Source: Pirellulales bacterium (GTDB taxonomy: Bacteria > Planctomycetota > Planctomycetia > Pirellulales > JAEUIK01). From it: DNA of 35,680 bases. Below the pieces are notes generated by a model. That model was not told the origin of the DNA. It searched no databases and saw only the letters and a list, made by a program, of their open reading frames with translations. The position numbers were made by a program, and so were the translations under genes. Below, piece by piece: positions 1 to 9,742 of this stretch. Position 1 is the stretch's first letter. Each line of letters starts with the position of its first letter. The stretch lies in NCBI GenBank assembly GCA_019694435.1, contig JAIBBZ010000045.1, forward strand, positions 1-35,680. The letters are read 5' to 3'.

Positions 1-921
1 GATGCGTTGTTTGGCGCCACCAATGGTCAGGTGACAATCTTCACGAACGCCGTCGATCACTACACGGCCTTCGGGGCTGTTCCCTACCGGGTGGTCAACG
101 CTGGCGACGCACAAATCGTGAAGGACGAAAAGATCGCACGCAACACGGCCCTCGTGCGGCTGTGGGCCCTGCGCGAACTGATGCGTGCGGAGATTCCCGA
201 TCAGTACGAAGACCTTTATTTCATTCCGCGATTGCTCGGCGGCTCGCCGGCACTGCAGGCCGTATATCGTGCCCGCGTCGAGTCGCTGATTCCGAGCAGC
301 AATCCCACGGACGCCGAAAAGCTCGGCAATGTAAAGCGGTTGAGCCAGGAACGCGCTGCGGCCGAGTGTCTCTACATGATTCTCACGACGCCTTTCGGCG
401 ACGAAGGCGCCGGCGGCGGGACGATCGCGCAGAGCTATGTGGGCGATACCGATGGCGACGGCATGCCGGAGTTCATCGACGGCTGGGGCCGGGCGATCAG
501 CTTCATCCGCTGGCCGGCCGGGTTCGTGTCGGACATCCAGCCGCCAGACCCGTTGATTCCCGCCAGCGGCGGTGGAGCGCCGTACGCCTTCAAGACCTTG
601 GATCAGCTCGACCCCTACGGTCTCGAATCGCGCGCTGATTACCAGACAGGCGATTCTCCGGTGAACGATCAGCAGCGTGGCTACCTGGTGATGCCGCTGA
701 TTTTTTCGGCCGGCCAGGACGGCGAGTTCGGGATCTTTGGCGGCACTCGCGATTTAAGCTCGTTGAGCAACCTTTCGGATTTGCTCGTTGGGCTCGCGTA
801 CTTCCACAACCCGTATGCGTTTCTGGATGACAACGGCACCTACCGCCAGCGGGGCGCTGTGGACAGTACCGACGGCGCGGACCTCGACAACATCACCAAC
901 CACCTGTTGCAGACGCAGTAG
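1..921 (+). CDS. Pseudopilin-cluster protein, C-terminal part (5' end outside window)
   Basis: The frame is open from the first base, so the start lies to the left and 306 residues are visible. The first in-window initiator would be a TTG at position 7, but the codons before it are also open, so I treat the gene as truncated. The visible part has an Asp-rich loop (DTDGDG, from visible residue 149) followed by FIDGWGRAI. The latter resembles the D-x-W-G segment near the C-terminus of GspG-type pseudopilins, where calcium is bound. The next gene starts 4 bp after the stop, and that product and the two after it carry class III (prepilin) signals. I infer a pseudopilin-like component of the same secretion/pilus apparatus. 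Its own N-terminal signal cannot be checked here, so the family is not certain. Confidence 0.6.
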   Translation, partial: DALFGATNGQVTIFTNAVDHYTAFGAVPYRVVNAGDAQIVKDEKIARNTALVRLWALRELMRAEIPDQYEDLYFIPRLLGGSPALQAVYRARVESLIPSSNPTDAEKLGNVKRLSQERAAAECLYMILTTPFGDEGAGGGTIAQSYVGDTDGDGMPEFIDGWGRAISFIRWPAGFVSDIQPPDPLIPASGGGAPYAFKTLDQLDPYGLESRADYQTGDSPVNDQQRGYLVMPLIFSAGQDGEFGIFGGTRDLSSLSNLSDLLVGLAYFHNPYAFLDDNGTYRQRGAVDSTDGADLDNITNHLLQTQ

Positions 922-924
922 GCC

Positions 925-2184
925 ATGAGCGCGCATACGCAACATTTCGACTGCGGCCGACCGACGCGCCACGTGCGACGCCGGGCGATGACGCTCATCG
1001 AATTGCTGGTCGTCATCGCGATCGTGCTGTCGATCTCGGCGGTGGCGCTGCCGATCCTGGCTCCGCGCGGCGAGTCGCGCCGGCAGCGCGAGGCTGCCCG
1101 CATCCTGACCACGTTTATCAACTCGGCCCGAACCCGGGCCATCGAGATTGGCCGGCCGGTGGGCGTGTGGATCGAAGGTGTCGGCGGGGGCGCGGAGAAT
1201 ATCTTGTCGCTTTCGACCTGCGAGGTGCCGGCGCCCTACACGGGCGACACGTTTTCGTCAAAGATTGCCGTGAGGATGGGTACGAATGGGCGGGCTTATA
1301 TTGCCGGCTTTTCGCCCATCAATCCGCCGCCCGGCTTCATCCATAGCTGGGACACGATCCAACTGGGCGGCCGTGGCCCGCGCTATGCGATCGTGCTCGA
1401 TCAGACCAATAACGGTTCGGGCGAGTTGGACGACACCAATCTCGATGCGGTGGACAATTATTCGCAACCGCTGCAGTTCGACACGTCGCTGGTCTACAAG
1501 TGGTGGCTCGTGCCGTTGGAGCAGTTCAGCTCGATCACGGCGCCGGCCCCCTCGAACACCTACACCTATGCGATCGAGCGCAAGCCCGTCAAATCGCTCA
1601 CGCCACCCGTCGAATTGCCGCGTGGGGCGATCGTCAACATGGACTTTTCCAGTGATGATTTGTTGCCGTTCCATCCGCGCCTGGACCCCGCCAAGGCTTC
1701 GTTCTGGATCGGGGATCATGACTGGGATGGCAATGCCACGACGGACGACTTTGCCCGGCCGTTGGTGATCCTGTTTGGCGCCAATGGCGCGCTGGAGAGC
1801 ATCTACCGCTTCGTACCGAATTCGATCGACCCAGCTTCGGCGACCGGCATCGTGTATGCGCGGCAACCCGTCTTCGGCTCGGTCTACCTGCTGCTGGGCG
1901 AGGTCGAGAATGCCGAGGTCGAAGGGGCGCCTGACCAGCAGGAGTTTCTCGACCTGCTCGACCCCGACACGCAATGGGTCACGATCGACGCCCGGACCGG
2001 CGCGGCTCGCTCAGCCGAGAATGTCGTAGTGCCCGAGTCGAACCCGGCGGCGGCGCTGCAGTACGGCCGCTGGGATCCTCCGGATCCATCGACGTTCACT
2101 GCACCGAGTGAGGCGGCGCTGACGGCGCTTTTGGGCTACTGCCGTCAGGGGCTGACCCAAGGCCCCGGCCGGGGAGGACGGTAG
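925..2184 (+). CDS. Prepilin-type N-terminal signal protein, GspH-like pseudopilin (419 aa)
   Basis: A basic leader (HVRRRA) is followed by the class III signal core MTLIELLVVIAIVL, with the conserved Glu at position +5 (E26). It matches substrates of the prepilin peptidase: cleavage would be A21/M22 and the hydrophobic helix would anchor the pseudopilin. The stretch after the helix, with ILTTFINSARTRAIEIGRPV, resembles GspH/FimT proteins. At about 419 residues it is much longer than a typical GspH, with a large C-terminal domain of unknown fold that includes an Asp-rich loop (DHDWDGNATTDD, from D264). The residue before the cleavage site is Ala rather than the usual Gly. ATG at 925 lies 4 bp after the previous stop, so the genes are co-transcribed and probably translationally coupled. 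Family assignment is good; the exact role is inferred. Confidence 0.82.
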   Translation: MSAHTQHFDCGRPTRHVRRRAMTLIELLVVIAIVLSISAVALPILAPRGESRRQREAARILTTFINSARTRAIEIGRPVGVWIEGVGGGAENILSLSTCEVPAPYTGDTFSSKIAVRMGTNGRAYIAGFSPINPPPGFIHSWDTIQLGGRGPRYAIVLDQTNNGSGELDDTNLDAVDNYSQPLQFDTSLVYKWWLVPLEQFSSITAPAPSNTYTYAIERKPVKSLTPPVELPRGAIVNMDFSSDDLLPFHPRLDPAKASFWIGDHDWDGNATTDDFARPLVILFGANGALESIYRFVPNSIDPASATGIVYARQPVFGSVYLLLGEVENAEVEGAPDQQEFLDLLDPDTQWVTIDARTGAARSAENVVVPESNPAAALQYGRWDPPDPSTFTAPSEAALTALLGYCRQGLTQGPGRGGR

Positions 2185-2186
2185 CG

Positions 2187-3659
2187 ATGCGTCAGGCATT
2201 CTTGCATCAAGAGGCTCTCCTGCATCAGGTGGCTGCACCGCACCAGATGGCTTCGATGCATCGAGCGGCCGTACACCGCGGCATCACGTTGCTCGAGGTG
2301 CTGATCTCGACATTCATCATCGGGATGGCGATTCTCGGGTTGGCGTCGCTGTTGCCGGTGGGCAGCTACCAGCTTGGCCAGGCCAACCAACTCGACCGCG
2401 CGTCGGCCGTCGGCCGCGCGGCGTTCCGCGACGTGGTCGTCCGCGACATGCTCAACCCGGCGGGCTGGGCACGGTACCAGGCCACTTCGGCGCTTGCGGC
2501 GTCTGCGGTGGATACGGGCAGCGCGGGTCCGTTTGACGACGATGTGCTGACCTGGGACGACCTGGGCAATCCCGACGATCGCATTGACTTCCAGAATGTC
2601 GACGACTGGGCACAGCCATTCATCATCGATCCCATGCTCATTAGCCGGGCGCCGGCAACGATTGCTGCACTGGCGTCCCCCGATCTGTGGCCCGGCAAGT
2701 CTTTTCCGTACGATCAAGGCTATGCGCCACTGGCCGACGTACCGCGGATGCCGCGCGTCACGTTGGCGAGCACGAGCTTTGACGGCGGATCGCTCACGCC
2801 CTATCTCGGACCGATGAAGCTCATCGAGGCGGAACGCATCTTCGAGTCTCACGACGACTTGATCTTCGAGCCGAATGCCGATCGTACGGTGCGGCCCCGA
2901 GCGTTGCTGCGTGGCAGCTTGAACGATCCCGCCCTACCATCGGCCTCCGGCGACTACTCGTGGATGGTCATGGTGCAACGGTCGCCCGCCGAAGTGGCCG
3001 TGCTGCAACCGGCCACGGCCTCGACGCCCCCCTTGGACATTCTGCCTGGCAATCGCACGAACTACAGCATTTCGGTTATCGTCTTTTTCAAGCGCAAGTT
3101 CGACGTAGAAGTACAGCCGGTCGGCTCCGGTGCGTTGGCCGACATCGCCGGGGTGTTGCCCAGCGAGCGAGTCGCCGGAATCCAGTTCAAAGGTGGCGGC
3201 TATGGCGGCGGCGCCGTCCAGATCTCGGCTGGCGACGAAGCGACTCTATCACCGGACCTGGCGCGTCAATACCTGGCCGCGCGGCCGAACCAATGGCTCA
3301 TGGTGTGTGGCTGGGCACCGCAACCAACCCTGATTTCGAATGCGTTTGGGCCACCTTACGGTGGACAACTGCTGAACATCAATGACGACAATCGCACCCA
3401 GTATCGCGGTGTCTACCGGTGGTACCGCGTGGTTGCGTCCGACAGCGGTCCGCGACTTTTCGATCACGATGGCGATGGCGGTGCCTCTACGCCGGCGATC
3501 TGGGTGCGCGACATCACGCTCGTCGGGCCCGACTGGGACGAGAGCGAAATGGCGGTGTCAGGGTACCCCGGCGCGAGCAGCGGCTCGCCGAACAAATACT
3601 GCGTGCTGGTCGACGGCGTGATGGGTGTCTTCGAAAAAACCGTGCGCAGGCAGAACTGA
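2187..3659 (+). CDS. Prepilin-type N-terminal signal protein, GspI/PilV-like pseudopilin (490 aa)
   Basis: The class III signal is G32/ITLLEVLISTFIIGMAILGLA with Glu at +5 (E37), as in minor pseudopilins of the GspI/PilV kind; the ASLLPVGSYQ segment after the helix fits that group. The start at ATG 2187 is supported by a GGGGAGG ribosome binding site 9 nt upstream and sits 2 bp after the previous stop. The leader before the cleavage site is unusually long (32 residues) and has His every six residues at 7, 13, 19 and 25, then H30. Shorter starts at M21 or M24 would remove most of this. The large C-terminal domain has an Asp-rich loop (DHDGDGG, from D426). Part of the same operon as its neighbours; the function in secretion or surface appendage assembly is inferred. 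Confidence 0.8.
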   Translation: MRQAFLHQEALLHQVAAPHQMASMHRAAVHRGITLLEVLISTFIIGMAILGLASLLPVGSYQLGQANQLDRASAVGRAAFRDVVVRDMLNPAGWARYQATSALAASAVDTGSAGPFDDDVLTWDDLGNPDDRIDFQNVDDWAQPFIIDPMLISRAPATIAALASPDLWPGKSFPYDQGYAPLADVPRMPRVTLASTSFDGGSLTPYLGPMKLIEAERIFESHDDLIFEPNADRTVRPRALLRGSLNDPALPSASGDYSWMVMVQRSPAEVAVLQPATASTPPLDILPGNRTNYSISVIVFFKRKFDVEVQPVGSGALADIAGVLPSERVAGIQFKGGGYGGGAVQISAGDEATLSPDLARQYLAARPNQWLMVCGWAPQPTLISNAFGPPYGGQLLNINDDNRTQYRGVYRWYRVVASDSGPRLFDHDGDGGASTPAIWVRDITLVGPDWDESEMAVSGYPGASSGSPNKYCVLVDGVMGVFEKTVRRQN

Positions 3660-3832
3660 CCGTAACCGACAACCTTGCCAGAGAACAACTCCGAGTGCAG
3701 CTCGGCGATCGATAGAAACGCGGGCCACGACGGCGCGCGGCCGACGTTCAGGAGGAACTTGCCGGAACCGTCCGGCACAAGCGAAGCGGGCCAGGGCAAA
3801 CAAGACGCTTCGTTTTGAGAAGAGGTGGAAAT

Positions 3833-6800
3833 ATGTCCCGGAACTCGAACGCACGCCGCGGGATCATCCTGCTCGTGGTGATGTCGATCATTGCGCTGTT
3901 TGCAGTGATCACCATCGGCTTCGTGCTGGTCAGCTCGCTGGAGCTGCGCACGGCCTCGCTGGCCTCCAAGGCCGATCAGAAAGGCGACGCGCCCGGCAAT
4001 CTCGCCGACGCGGTAATGGACCAGGTGCTGGTCGGCTCGAAGAACCCCAACTCGGTCATCGGCCCCCACAGCCTGCTCGAAGACATCTACGGCGCCGACG
4101 CGCCGCTGCTGATCTATTTGAGCACGAGCGCGGGTAAGCCCGTCACCTCGCTGCGCGCGACGATCAACGGTGCACAGATTCGGCAGTATTCGTCCGGCGG
4201 CACGACGGCCGACCTGCAGGAACTGATCGAGATCCGCATCTCGGGCCCGGCGTTCCAGGCAGCGCCGCCGGTGGGCTATTTCAACGGGCGCCTGATCACG
4301 TTTGCCAATGGCAAGACGGTGCGGGTGCTCGACACGGGCGTGTTCACTCCCGCCGCATACACTCCCGCCCAGCAGGCCCTGACGGTGTTCAACCCAGGCG
4401 TGACGAGTAACACCGTCGGCAGCCTGGCGGGCACCGAGGTGCTGATCAACGATCGGCCGTTCGACGGGACCGGATTCGGGCTCGGCTATGAATCGCTTTC
4501 GGCGATCAAAAAGATCGACCGCGATCCAGGACACATGCTGAGCACACATTTGTCGGCCAAAGGTCTGCCGGCCGACGCGTCGAAATGGCCCGACTGGCCG
4601 CAGGCGTTCCTGCCCAATCGCACCCAAGGCGCCAGGACGCCCTATGAACGCAGCGCGACGGGGGGCGACGATTCGTATCCCGACTTTGCCGGGCTGGGCG
4701 GCGCCGACGAAGACTACGACGCACCGGACTATCAGAACATGTTGCTGGCGATGGTGGTGCAGTCGTCCGACATCAACGTCGGGACACTCGTACCGCTGCC
4801 TTCGCTGCACCGGCCCGACCTCATTCGCTTCTGGCGCAATCAGAAAGGGGGGCCATCCTGGGTGCCCAACACGGGCGATGCGATGGATCGGTCACTGTTG
4901 CGCAAGATCGTGATGCGGCCGTTGTGGTTCGATCATCCGGGTTTCGCGTCGGTCAATCCGCAATTGGGCGGGGCGAGCCCGTTGACCAACCTCAACGGCC
5001 TGAGCGCGACGGACGCGGGCGGTGCTTTCGACCCGGTGAACACGGCCTGGGATGTCGACAACGACGGCGACGGCAAGGTGGACAGCATTTGGGTCGACGT
5101 GGGCCTGCCCGTGCAGACCGACAGCCGCGGGCGGCGATTCAAGCCGCTGGCCGCCATCCTGTGCGTCGACATGGACGGCCGCCTGAACCTGAACACGCAT
5201 AGTGGGCCTGATCTGCTGCGCGAACCGAACGGGACCTTGACGGGGAATCCGCGCCGGGGCGACCCCAGTTACACGTTTCGTGGGCCCTTTGCCAATCAGA
5301 GCGGCCAGGCCCAATTGCCGTTGGGGTCGGGCTTCGGCCCAGCCGACGTGCAGCTACCGGTCGTGTTTAACACCAGCACGACGACGATGCAGGAACTGCA
5401 GCAGCTCGTGTTCGGAAAGATCGACAACACGTTCGTCCCGCCGCGGATCACCGAGGGACGCAACGGCGAGGGCGTGCTGTTGAGCAACAACGCCTTGCCG
5501 ATGCCGGGCCGGACGACGCTGTGGTCGCAGATGACGGCATCGTCGCAGCTCGGCATCGCCAGTGCCGACGACGACCAGGACGGCAACCCGGACGACGAAT
5601 CGGAGCGGATGGCCACGATGTCTTCGGCCGGCACTTCTGTGCCGTTTATGCAGGACGACAATTTCCCGCCGCCGGCCACGCACTGGCTCCCCCTGGCGGC
5701 CAATAACCTCGATTCATTTCGCGGCAATGCCCTGCGCATGGGGCGGATGATCGTCAACGGGCGCGACCTGCTCGAAGTGGGCGGTGCCCGATCGATGGGT
5801 GTCGATATGGACGGCGACGGAAGCCTGGCGCTCGACCTGCGCGGGCTGCCGATGACGCCCTCGCAAGACGAGGGGAACGACGCGGTCGACGATCCCTATG
5901 AGCTCGACCCGAACGACGCGCGCGAAGCGCGGTTGGGCCAGATCGCGATCGATGCAACTTCCACGCGCATGAGCTTGATCGACGCGCTATTTCGGCCCAC
6001 AGAATTGGAAGGACTACTACGGGCCTACGACTCGGACAGCGCCTTGCTTGCGCAGCGATTGTATACGCTCGCCCCCATCTCGCTTTCGCCAACGAGCGAC
6101 GGCACGGCGGCGGCCATGTTCGCGGCGTCCGTTCGTCGACGGCTGCTGACCACGGAAAGCTGGGATTTGCCGATTTCGAACGGCATGCCCGTGCTGGCCG
6201 AGCTGTTGCCACTCAACACCGGAGCGGCCAGTTCGCTCGTGGGCAGTTCGACGGCAGCCCTCCAGGGCGAATTCAATCAGAACGTCTACGGATCGGGCGT
6301 TTCGCCGCTCTATTTCCGCAGCGGCAACTATTCGACGGTCTCGCTGATCGTCGGTTCGACGGCGGTCGCCAGCCTGAACGGCGCGAACCGCGAAATGATG
6401 GCGCCCAGCTATTTCGACGGTCTGAGGTTCGATCTGGACCGGCCGTTGGGTAACGCCTGGGACGACAACCAGAACGGTATCGTCGACGAGCCTGGCGAAA
6501 CGTTGGGAGGTAACCCCGAGCCGTTGTGGGACGGCGCCCAAAGCCAGATCGGCGCGGTCACGCAGGATCTGAATAACGATGGTCGCCCGGACAACGTGGA
6601 TCGCAATACCGACGGCTATATCGATGACAACGACGTATTGGTGCGGCACGCGATGGCCCGGCAATTGTTCGTAATGGCCATGATGTCGCGCAACGGCGCG
6701 ATGAATGCGACCGGGTCCAGCGGGCGCGAATATACGCCGCAAGAACTGGCCCAATGGGCCGTGAACGTGGTCGACTACATCGACCGCGATTCGATCTGCA

Positions 6801-9634
6801 CGGGCTTCGAGTACGACGCGAATCCGCTCGACGGCTGGGGGGTGGACGGCGACATCAAGACCGACGAATCGAGCTCGACCTGTCCGACTCGCCGCGTGGC
6901 CTGGGGGGTCGAGCGTCCGGAGTTGCTGATGACCGAGACGCTGGCCTTCCACGATCTGCGGACCGAGGACACGGCCAGCGACACGTCGAACAAGAAGCAC
7001 TTCCCGGTGGGCACGCCCGGCAATGACACGAACCTCGACCAGGCTCGCCGGCCCGAGGGGACGCTGGTGGTCGAGTTGTTCAATCCGCAGGGCATCCGCC
7101 AGGCGCGGTCGGGCGAGTTCTACGCCAAGAAAAATACGACGTCGGGTGCCTGGGACCTGATCGCCGGTGTCAACCTGCGGGTCAAGGACCGGGCCACGAA
7201 TGCCGATCCGGTCTGGCGGTTCGTCGTTTGGGAGAACAAGAACAATCGCAACGAAGATGAAATCAAGCAATTGCGTGCTTCGGCGAGTTTCCCCGACGAG
7301 GCGACGAACGATAACGCCGATCTGACGTTCGACGACGCGAACGACTACAAGATCGAGCGTTCGATCTACTTTACGCCGCCGTCGAATCCGACGGCGCCGG
7401 AGCACGGGGAGATTGCCTACTATCCCTCGACGACCGAGCTGACTCGCGACGCCATCGTCGAGCCGGGTGCCTACGCCGTGATCGGCCCTGCCGAGTCGAC
7501 CATGCAGGCGATCGTGATGGGGGGCGACCTCAGTTCCACGTCGAACGTCAAGCTGGAGTTCAAGCCGCCGCAACCGCAGGTCGCGGCGTCCGACCCTTAC
7601 ACGTTCGACGTCATCCAGGACCTGGTCGCGACGGGCTATCCGAAACACAAGAAAGACGGCAGTTCGCTCTCGGGCAGTGAAGAGTCGATTCGCCCACCGG
7701 TGGGCGTGGTGGTCGACACTTCGAGCGCCGGCACGGCCTTGCGGATGAGCATTTCGGAGCCGACTGCGGCGACCATTTATAATGGAGGGAACTTGCAGCC
7801 CGACGGCACGCTCTCGCCGCCGGAGAATGAACCCTTCGACAAGCAAGCTGCCGAAGAGTGGTACAGCGCGGCCGACGCGGACGGCGACGGTGACCTGGGC
7901 CCCTCGCCCACCAGCGGGTTGGAGTCGGATGCGAAGTCCGACGACGACCAGGACAATATCGCTACCCCGGACTACGGTACGAAGCAGCACAACTACCGGC
8001 ACCTGGTGCTGCAGCGTCTGGCGAATCCGGCGCTGCCGTACAACAAGCTCACCAATCCTTATATCACGGTCGACTGGATGCCGTTGGACCTGTCGCTGTT
8101 CAACAGTACCTTCAGCAGTACGGCCGCAAAGATTCAAACCCGGCAGCGAAGCGGCGCGTCGTACAACTTGTTTGCCGAGGAAGAATTCACCGGCACGCAG
8201 AAGAGTGCCGCGCTGACCGAGCGGCTCAAGCACACTCTGGGCTTTCTCAACGACGCCTGGCATTCGGCGTCTGCGATGGGCGCACACCGCTGGTGGACTC
8301 CTAGCACGCTTGCGGCGCTCGACCCGAAGAATCTCGCCTTGAACAACCTGGGATACGACGAAGACTATTTCGTCGGTCAGCCCAAGGACGCGCAATTCCC
8401 GTGGCTGATCCTGCCGAACCGGCCGTTGGTCAGCCCGTACGAGTTGATGCTGGTGCCGAAGTCGACGCCGAGCCGGTTGTTGGCCGAGTTTTCGCGAGCC
8501 CTGAATCTCACGAGCAACACGATCTATTCCGATAAACAGGGCCGCTTCTCGCACCTATTGAATTTCTTCGGTGCCAGCGAGAAGGGATTTCCCTCGACGC
8601 CGAAACTGCAGAACGATTTGTTCCGCATGTTCGATTTCGTGAACGTCCGGTCGCGATTCTCCGGCACCGAAGTGTTGCTCAACACGCAACAATTCGCCGG
8701 CTATCCCACCGGAAACCCGGTGAATCCCAGTGCGCCAAACGATCTGCTCTTCGGCTGGTTCGAAGGCACCACTGGCCAATTCGAGCGCTGCTTCCGCCCA
8801 CCGTTCAACCGGATTTCGACCTATCGTGAACCAGGGCGAGTGAACCTGAATACGATCTTCGACGATGGCTGGACCATACAGGCCCTGGCCGGCGGATTAT
8901 ATAACTCCGCCGCGCACTCCAGCGTCGATCTGTGGCGGCGGACCATCATGAGTCGCCGCGGCTACGCAGCACCGGGGGCGGGCGGAACCCTTCAGTACTA
9001 CCAAGAACTGACCCGGCATACGAGCACCTTCCCCAGTCTAGTGTCCAATCCATTCCGTGGCTTCAGCGGCGGCGAATTGGCCCCCGTGGTTCCGCCGACG
9101 GCCATGGCGCCCAAGGACAAGCTGCAGCGCCCGGGCATCAACTGCACGCTACTCCGGCCCGATCCCATCACTCCCGCGGACCTGGACGATCGAAACGATC
9201 CCGATCCGAGCGGGGCCCAAGAAGGGCTGTTCGAATTGACCGGTTCGACCGCGGCCGACCGGCCAAGTTCGAACCCTGCGTTCCGCTACGCGCTCTACAA
9301 TCGCTTGGGGAACACGGTCACGACCCGGTCGAATGTGTACGCCGTGTGGATCACGGTCGGGTACTTCGAGGTGGAGCCGGTACCGTTGAATCCGGATAAC
9401 AATCCGAACGACCCGGTGGCGAGCTACTACTCGGGCCTGGGGTACAACGCCGACGAAATGGCTGCGGTCTTCCCCGATGGCTATCGCCTGAAGGGGGAAC
9501 TGGGCAGCGACACGGGCGACATCGTGCGGCACCGCGCGTTCTACCTCATCGATCGGACGATCCCGGTCGCCTTCGAACGCGGCGAAACCCACAACGCTCG
9601 CAACGCGATCATCCTGCGACGGTCGGTCGACTGA
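3833..9634 (+). CDS. Giant GspK/PilX-like pseudopilin-cluster protein with Asp-rich calcium-type loops (1933 aa)
   Basis: I place the start at ATG 3833 because GAGG lies 7 nt upstream; an in-frame TTG at 3815 would add six residues. The N-terminus is a class III signal, RRG10/IILLVVMSIIALFAV. It has Val rather than Glu at +5, which is the known hallmark of GspK-type minor pseudopilins. At about 1933 residues it is several times longer than GspK (roughly 300-350). It contains at least six DxDxDG-type loops, near residues 407, 579, 658, 877, 912-934 and 1348, like calcium loops of dockerin or thrombospondin type 3 repeats. Near the 3' end the phrase GRVNLNTI recalls the N-L-N-T motif of GspK proteins, and RLNLNTHSG occurs near residue 450. 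It is the last gene before a terminator. I infer an envelope-anchored, extracytoplasmic tip or surface component; no enzymatic domain was recognised. Confidence 0.8.
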   Translation: MSRNSNARRGIILLVVMSIIALFAVITIGFVLVSSLELRTASLASKADQKGDAPGNLADAVMDQVLVGSKNPNSVIGPHSLLEDIYGADAPLLIYLSTSAGKPVTSLRATINGAQIRQYSSGGTTADLQELIEIRISGPAFQAAPPVGYFNGRLITFANGKTVRVLDTGVFTPAAYTPAQQALTVFNPGVTSNTVGSLAGTEVLINDRPFDGTGFGLGYESLSAIKKIDRDPGHMLSTHLSAKGLPADASKWPDWPQAFLPNRTQGARTPYERSATGGDDSYPDFAGLGGADEDYDAPDYQNMLLAMVVQSSDINVGTLVPLPSLHRPDLIRFWRNQKGGPSWVPNTGDAMDRSLLRKIVMRPLWFDHPGFASVNPQLGGASPLTNLNGLSATDAGGAFDPVNTAWDVDNDGDGKVDSIWVDVGLPVQTDSRGRRFKPLAAILCVDMDGRLNLNTHSGPDLLREPNGTLTGNPRRGDPSYTFRGPFANQSGQAQLPLGSGFGPADVQLPVVFNTSTTTMQELQQLVFGKIDNTFVPPRITEGRNGEGVLLSNNALPMPGRTTLWSQMTASSQLGIASADDDQDGNPDDESERMATMSSAGTSVPFMQDDNFPPPATHWLPLAANNLDSFRGNALRMGRMIVNGRDLLEVGGARSMGVDMDGDGSLALDLRGLPMTPSQDEGNDAVDDPYELDPNDAREARLGQIAIDATSTRMSLIDALFRPTELEGLLRAYDSDSALLAQRLYTLAPISLSPTSDGTAAAMFAASVRRRLLTTESWDLPISNGMPVLAELLPLNTGAASSLVGSSTAALQGEFNQNVYGSGVSPLYFRSGNYSTVSLIVGSTAVASLNGANREMMAPSYFDGLRFDLDRPLGNAWDDNQNGIVDEPGETLGGNPEPLWDGAQSQIGAVTQDLNNDGRPDNVDRNTDGYIDDNDVLVRHAMARQLFVMAMMSRNGAMNATGSSGREYTPQELAQWAVNVVDYIDRDSICTGFEYDANPLDGWGVDGDIKTDESSSTCPTRRVAWGVERPELLMTETLAFHDLRTEDTASDTSNKKHFPVGTPGNDTNLDQARRPEGTLVVELFNPQGIRQARSGEFYAKKNTTSGAWDLIAGVNLRVKDRATNADPVWRFVVWENKNNRNEDEIKQLRASASFPDEATNDNADLTFDDANDYKIERSIYFTPPSNPTAPEHGEIAYYPSTTELTRDAIVEPGAYAVIGPAESTMQAIVMGGDLSSTSNVKLEFKPPQPQVAASDPYTFDVIQDLVATGYPKHKKDGSSLSGSEESIRPPVGVVVDTSSAGTALRMSISEPTAATIYNGGNLQPDGTLSPPENEPFDKQAAEEWYSAADADGDGDLGPSPTSGLESDAKSDDDQDNIATPDYGTKQHNYRHLVLQRLANPALPYNKLTNPYITVDWMPLDLSLFNSTFSSTAAKIQTRQRSGASYNLFAEEEFTGTQKSAALTERLKHTLGFLNDAWHSASAMGAHRWWTPSTLAALDPKNLALNNLGYDEDYFVGQPKDAQFPWLILPNRPLVSPYELMLVPKSTPSRLLAEFSRALNLTSNTIYSDKQGRFSHLLNFFGASEKGFPSTPKLQNDLFRMFDFVNVRSRFSGTEVLLNTQQFAGYPTGNPVNPSAPNDLLFGWFEGTTGQFERCFRPPFNRISTYREPGRVNLNTIFDDGWTIQALAGGLYNSAAHSSVDLWRRTIMSRRGYAAPGAGGTLQYYQELTRHTSTFPSLVSNPFRGFSGGELAPVVPPTAMAPKDKLQRPGINCTLLRPDPITPADLDDRNDPDPSGAQEGLFELTGSTAADRPSSNPAFRYALYNRLGNTVTTRSNVYAVWITVGYFEVEPVPLNPDNNPNDPVASYYSGLGYNADEMAAVFPDGYRLKGELGSDTGDIVRHRAFYLIDRTIPVAFERGETHNARNAIILRRSVD

Positions 9635-9672
9635 TTCGCGGCCAGATCGTCAAGGTGGCAAGAAAGAAAATC

Positions 9673-9721
9673 GCGCCGGGGGACGGGGCCCATCAGCCCT
9701 TTCCCCGGCGCTGTTGTTTTT
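9673..9721 (+). terminator. Rho-independent terminator of the pseudopilin operon
   Basis: A perfect 9-bp stem (GCGCCGGGG at 9673-9681 with CCCCGGCGC at 9703-9711) is followed by TGTTGTTTTT. It begins 38 bp after the stop of the giant pseudopilin gene. It lies just beyond the 3' end of the oppositely oriented hydrolase gene. Confidence 0.85.
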
Positions 9722-9742
9722 GATCGCAGGCCGGGACGATTG

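Noticed and set aside
3747..3818. A short frame after AGGAGG in the gap before the giant pseudopilin gene
   Set aside because: Only about 19 codons from a TTG, with just 3 nt spacing to the binding site and no similarity; more likely untranslated leader.
6017..8554. An 845-codon open frame on the minus strand inside the giant pseudopilin gene
   Set aside because: Its product is Arg/Val/His-rich with no recognisable motif, as expected from the complement of a GC-rich coding strand; the plus-strand protein has a signal, ribosome binding site and motifs.
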